Part shown: positions 7,249 through 8,390 of the stretch, one piece after another | Numbering within the stretch: position 1 is the stretch's first letter | Layout of the letters: every line of letters starts with the position of its first letter | DNA from: Deltaproteobacteria bacterium | GTDB lineage: Bacteria; Bdellovibrionota_C; UBA2361; SZUA-149; JADYYL01 | Length of the DNA stretch: 8,390 bases | Direction of reading: 5' to 3' | Assembly: GCA_020853655.1 (NCBI GenBank) | Contig: JADYYL010000280.1 | Span: 1-8,390, forward strand | Made by a program: the position numbers and the translations under genes | Notes under the pieces: model-generated | Told to the model about the DNA's origin: nothing | Seen by the model: the letters and a program-made list of their open reading frames with translations, nothing else | The model's database searches: none

Positions 7249-7973
7249 GGCGTCACTCCAGGGGGCAAAGCAATGATTCCGGCCAACACGCCGAGCGGGA
7301 TGGCGATGTAGCCGACAACGATGACCGTCGCCAACAACGGACCAAGCTGGTCAGTGAAAGGCGCAACACGTGGGCAACGCACGCCGACAGTCTGAAACAT
7401 ACTGGATATTCCGTGTCGCAGATGGCTCCACAGCACGAGCATCGCGGCTATGTAAAAGAAAGAAACGAGCTTGTTCTGGAATCCAAGCACGACCATCGAA
7501 TAGACATCATGACGCCCCATCGAGTCGACGAGGTGCGCGTGCTCCGGCAAGACGAGTCCGAAGGTGAGGTGGAGCAGGTGCCCGATGATGTAGAGAAAGA
7601 CGAAGCTGCCGCTGAAAATCATCGTGCGCGAGGCGATGCTCGCCTGGACCGTCGATTGGGTCACATAAGCAGTCGGACGGGCCGCCCTGTTCCGTCGATA
7701 CAGCCGGAATGCTGTGGAAACATGCAAGACGAAGATCACGATGAGACCGATGCGAGCCACCCACAAGAGCGGGCCCATGGAGCGCAGCATCACAGCATAC
7801 TGGTTGACCGCATCCTGCCCGGCGAACATTTGCAGGTTCCCGACGAGGTGAACGATCACGAACAGAACGAGGAGCAGTCCGGTGATTGCAACGATGTACT
7901 TCTGAGCGATGGAGCTTCCGAAGAACTCTCCAAGAGCAGATTTTTTCTGCGGGGCGGGTCCTGATGGGGCCAT
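7245..7973 (-). CDS. sdhC: Succinate dehydrogenase cytochrome b subunit (single-subunit, five helices)
   Basis: This membrane anchor binds two b haems and the quinone, and fixes SdhAB to the membrane. Numbered from ATG 7973 (242 residues), it has five hydrophobic helices, near 27-47, 70-89, 118-142, 169-189 and 213-234. Histidines in the right places for two haems are His42 (IVHLVGN), His84 (VLHVSTAF), His132 or His135 (IGHLLH), and His184 or His187 (WSHLRHG). These match in spacing the four ligands of Wolinella fumarate reductase FrdC. No separate sdhD is present, as expected for class B. A TTG at 8006 would add 11 residues but has no ribosome site. ATG 7973 has AAGGA 14 bases upstream, so ATG is preferred. 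It is the first gene of the coupled block sdhC-sdhA-sdhB-pyrF. Confidence 0.93.
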   Translation of the reverse strand: MAPSGPAPQKKSALGEFFGSSIAQKYIVAITGLLLVLFVIVHLVGNLQMFAGQDAVNQYAVMLRSMGPLLWVARIGLIVIFVLHVSTAFRLYRRNRAARPTAYVTQSTVQASIASRTMIFSGSFVFLYIIGHLLHLTFGLVLPEHAHLVDSMGRHDVYSMVVLGFQNKLVSFFYIAAMLVLWSHLRHGISSMFQTVGVRCPRVAPFTDQLGPLLATVIVVGYIAIPLGVLAGIIALPPGVTP

Positions 7974-8075
7974 ATCGTGGGTGCTATCCTTCGCGCTGAA
8001 CTCCAAATCGAAAATGCGTGCCGCGACCGAACGTCGAGAACCTGTTTCAAAATTTTTGTGAGGCTATCCGCGCCT

Positions 8076-8104
8076 GGAGCGTGCAGAGAGAATCGCACAG
8101 CTCC
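8076..8104. repeat. Bulged GC-rich inverted repeat upstream of sdhC
   Basis: GGAGCGTGC (8076-8084) pairs with GCAC-a-GCTCC (8095-8104), giving a 9-base-pair stem with one bulged base and a 10-base loop rich in purines on the plus strand. It sits in the 155-188 bases between the permease stop and the sdhC start. No T-run follows on either strand, so it is not a standard intrinsic terminator. It could be a leader or operator structure for the sdh transcript, or a factor-dependent end for the permease transcript. An AT-rich patch (CAAAATTTTTG, 8048-8058) lies between it and sdhC. No clear promoter hexamers were found. Confidence 0.4.
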
Positions 8105-8161
8105 TCCACGCGAGCAACCGTCCCCCGCCAGAGAAAGGCGCCTCGCAAATATCCATCACGT

Positions 8162-8390
8162 TCAGACACGTCGCTCGGGAGGAAAGAGCGTCTTTCGATT
8201 GAGATACACGGCGGCGAACAGTATCAACGCATGAAGGAGCTGTCGCATCGGGCCGAGAATATCAGACGGAATTCCGATGAAGCGGAGGGGTTCGGGAAGA
8301 AGGACAAGGAATGTCGTTGCCGCAAGAACCCCAAGGAACGAGCCAGGGCGGCCAACAACAATGGCGCTCAAGACAAAAACCATCTCGTTC
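8162..8390 (-). CDS. Branched-chain amino acid ABC transporter permease, LivM-like C-terminus (partial)
   Basis: Seventy-five codons of a frame that continues past the right edge end at TGA (8164-8162). The visible part resembles the end of LivM-type permeases, which move leucine, isoleucine, valine or related compounds across the inner membrane. It has a VLSAIVVGRPGSFLGVLAA stretch, corresponding to the conserved GGxGSxxGxxLGA loop and helix. LVLLPEPLRF follows, then a last hydrophobic helix (QLLHALILFAAVYL) and a short basic tail ending in LFPPERRV. The usual RPxGLxP tail motif is altered to NRKTLFP, and the first glycine pair of the loop is GR. The 155-188 base gap to sdhC suggests a separate unit. 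The substrate cannot be told from this fragment, and the rest of the gene cluster (livH, livG, livF) would lie to the right. Confidence 0.75.
   Translation of the reverse strand, partial: NEMVFVLSAIVVGRPGSFLGVLAATTFLVLLPEPLRFIGIPSDILGPMRQLLHALILFAAVYLNRKTLFPPERRV

Noticed and set aside
7224..7964. A 246-codon open frame on the plus strand opposite sdhC
   Set aside because: The translation is highly polar and low in complexity (His, Asp, Glu, Arg), as expected from the reverse complement of a hydrophobic membrane protein; sdhC is clearly the real gene.
8108..8136. Possible promoter on the minus strand upstream of sdhC (TTGCTC, 17 bases, GATTCT)
   Set aside because: The spacing is right but each hexamer matches the consensus at only about half its positions, and the second overlaps the hairpin region; not better than chance.
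1..8390. CRISPR arrays, tandem repeats, insertion sequences, tRNA genes
   Set aside because: No regularly spaced repeats, transposase motifs, terminal inverted repeats with target duplications or tRNA-like cloverleaf segments were seen when reading both strands.

Overview
The window comes from a moderately GC-rich bacterial chromosome and looks like ordinary core metabolism next to a few less familiar genes. All complete genes lie on the minus strand, so transcription runs from the right end to the left. One gene end on the plus strand converges on them at the far left. Three features suggest a bacterium of deltaproteobacterial grade (Myxococcota or Bdellovibrionota-like) or a Gemmatimonadota/Bacteroidota-type lineage: a class B succinate dehydrogenase with a single five-helix cytochrome b subunit, a group 2 type PyrF, and a eukaryotic-like Ser/Thr kinase. 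The assignment is weak because no rRNA or other marker is present. No tRNA, rRNA, CRISPR array or insertion sequence was seen.

Layout in the direction of transcription. (1) 8390-8162: C-terminal end of a LivM-like branched-chain amino acid ABC permease, cut by the window edge. (2) About 190 bases without a gene, containing a GC-rich bulged hairpin. (3) A tightly packed block, sdhC-sdhA-sdhB-pyrF. sdhC and sdhA overlap by 4 bases, sdhA and sdhB by 1 base, and sdhB and pyrF are 3 bases apart. (4) A 284-base or slightly longer gap with weak inverted repeats and no convincing terminator. (5) A Ser/Thr protein kinase whose C-terminal half is a polytopic membrane region. (6) A 160-base gap with two short palindromes. 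(7) An adenosine-deaminase-superfamily enzyme with altered substrate-contact residues, starting at TTG. (8) On the plus strand, the last 58 codons of an unrecognised protein, whose stop codon overlaps the deaminase stop region by 7 bases.

The sdhCAB products form one membrane complex that oxidises succinate and passes electrons to quinone. PyrF makes UMP and is probably co-translated with them. The deaminase may act in purine or related salvage, but its changed active site makes the substrate uncertain. The kinase probably reports on something at or in the membrane; nothing in the sequence identifies the signal or target. The less explained parts are the deaminase active site, the kinase membrane half and the joining of pyrF to the SDH genes. 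I saw no clear evidence of an entirely new multi-gene system.
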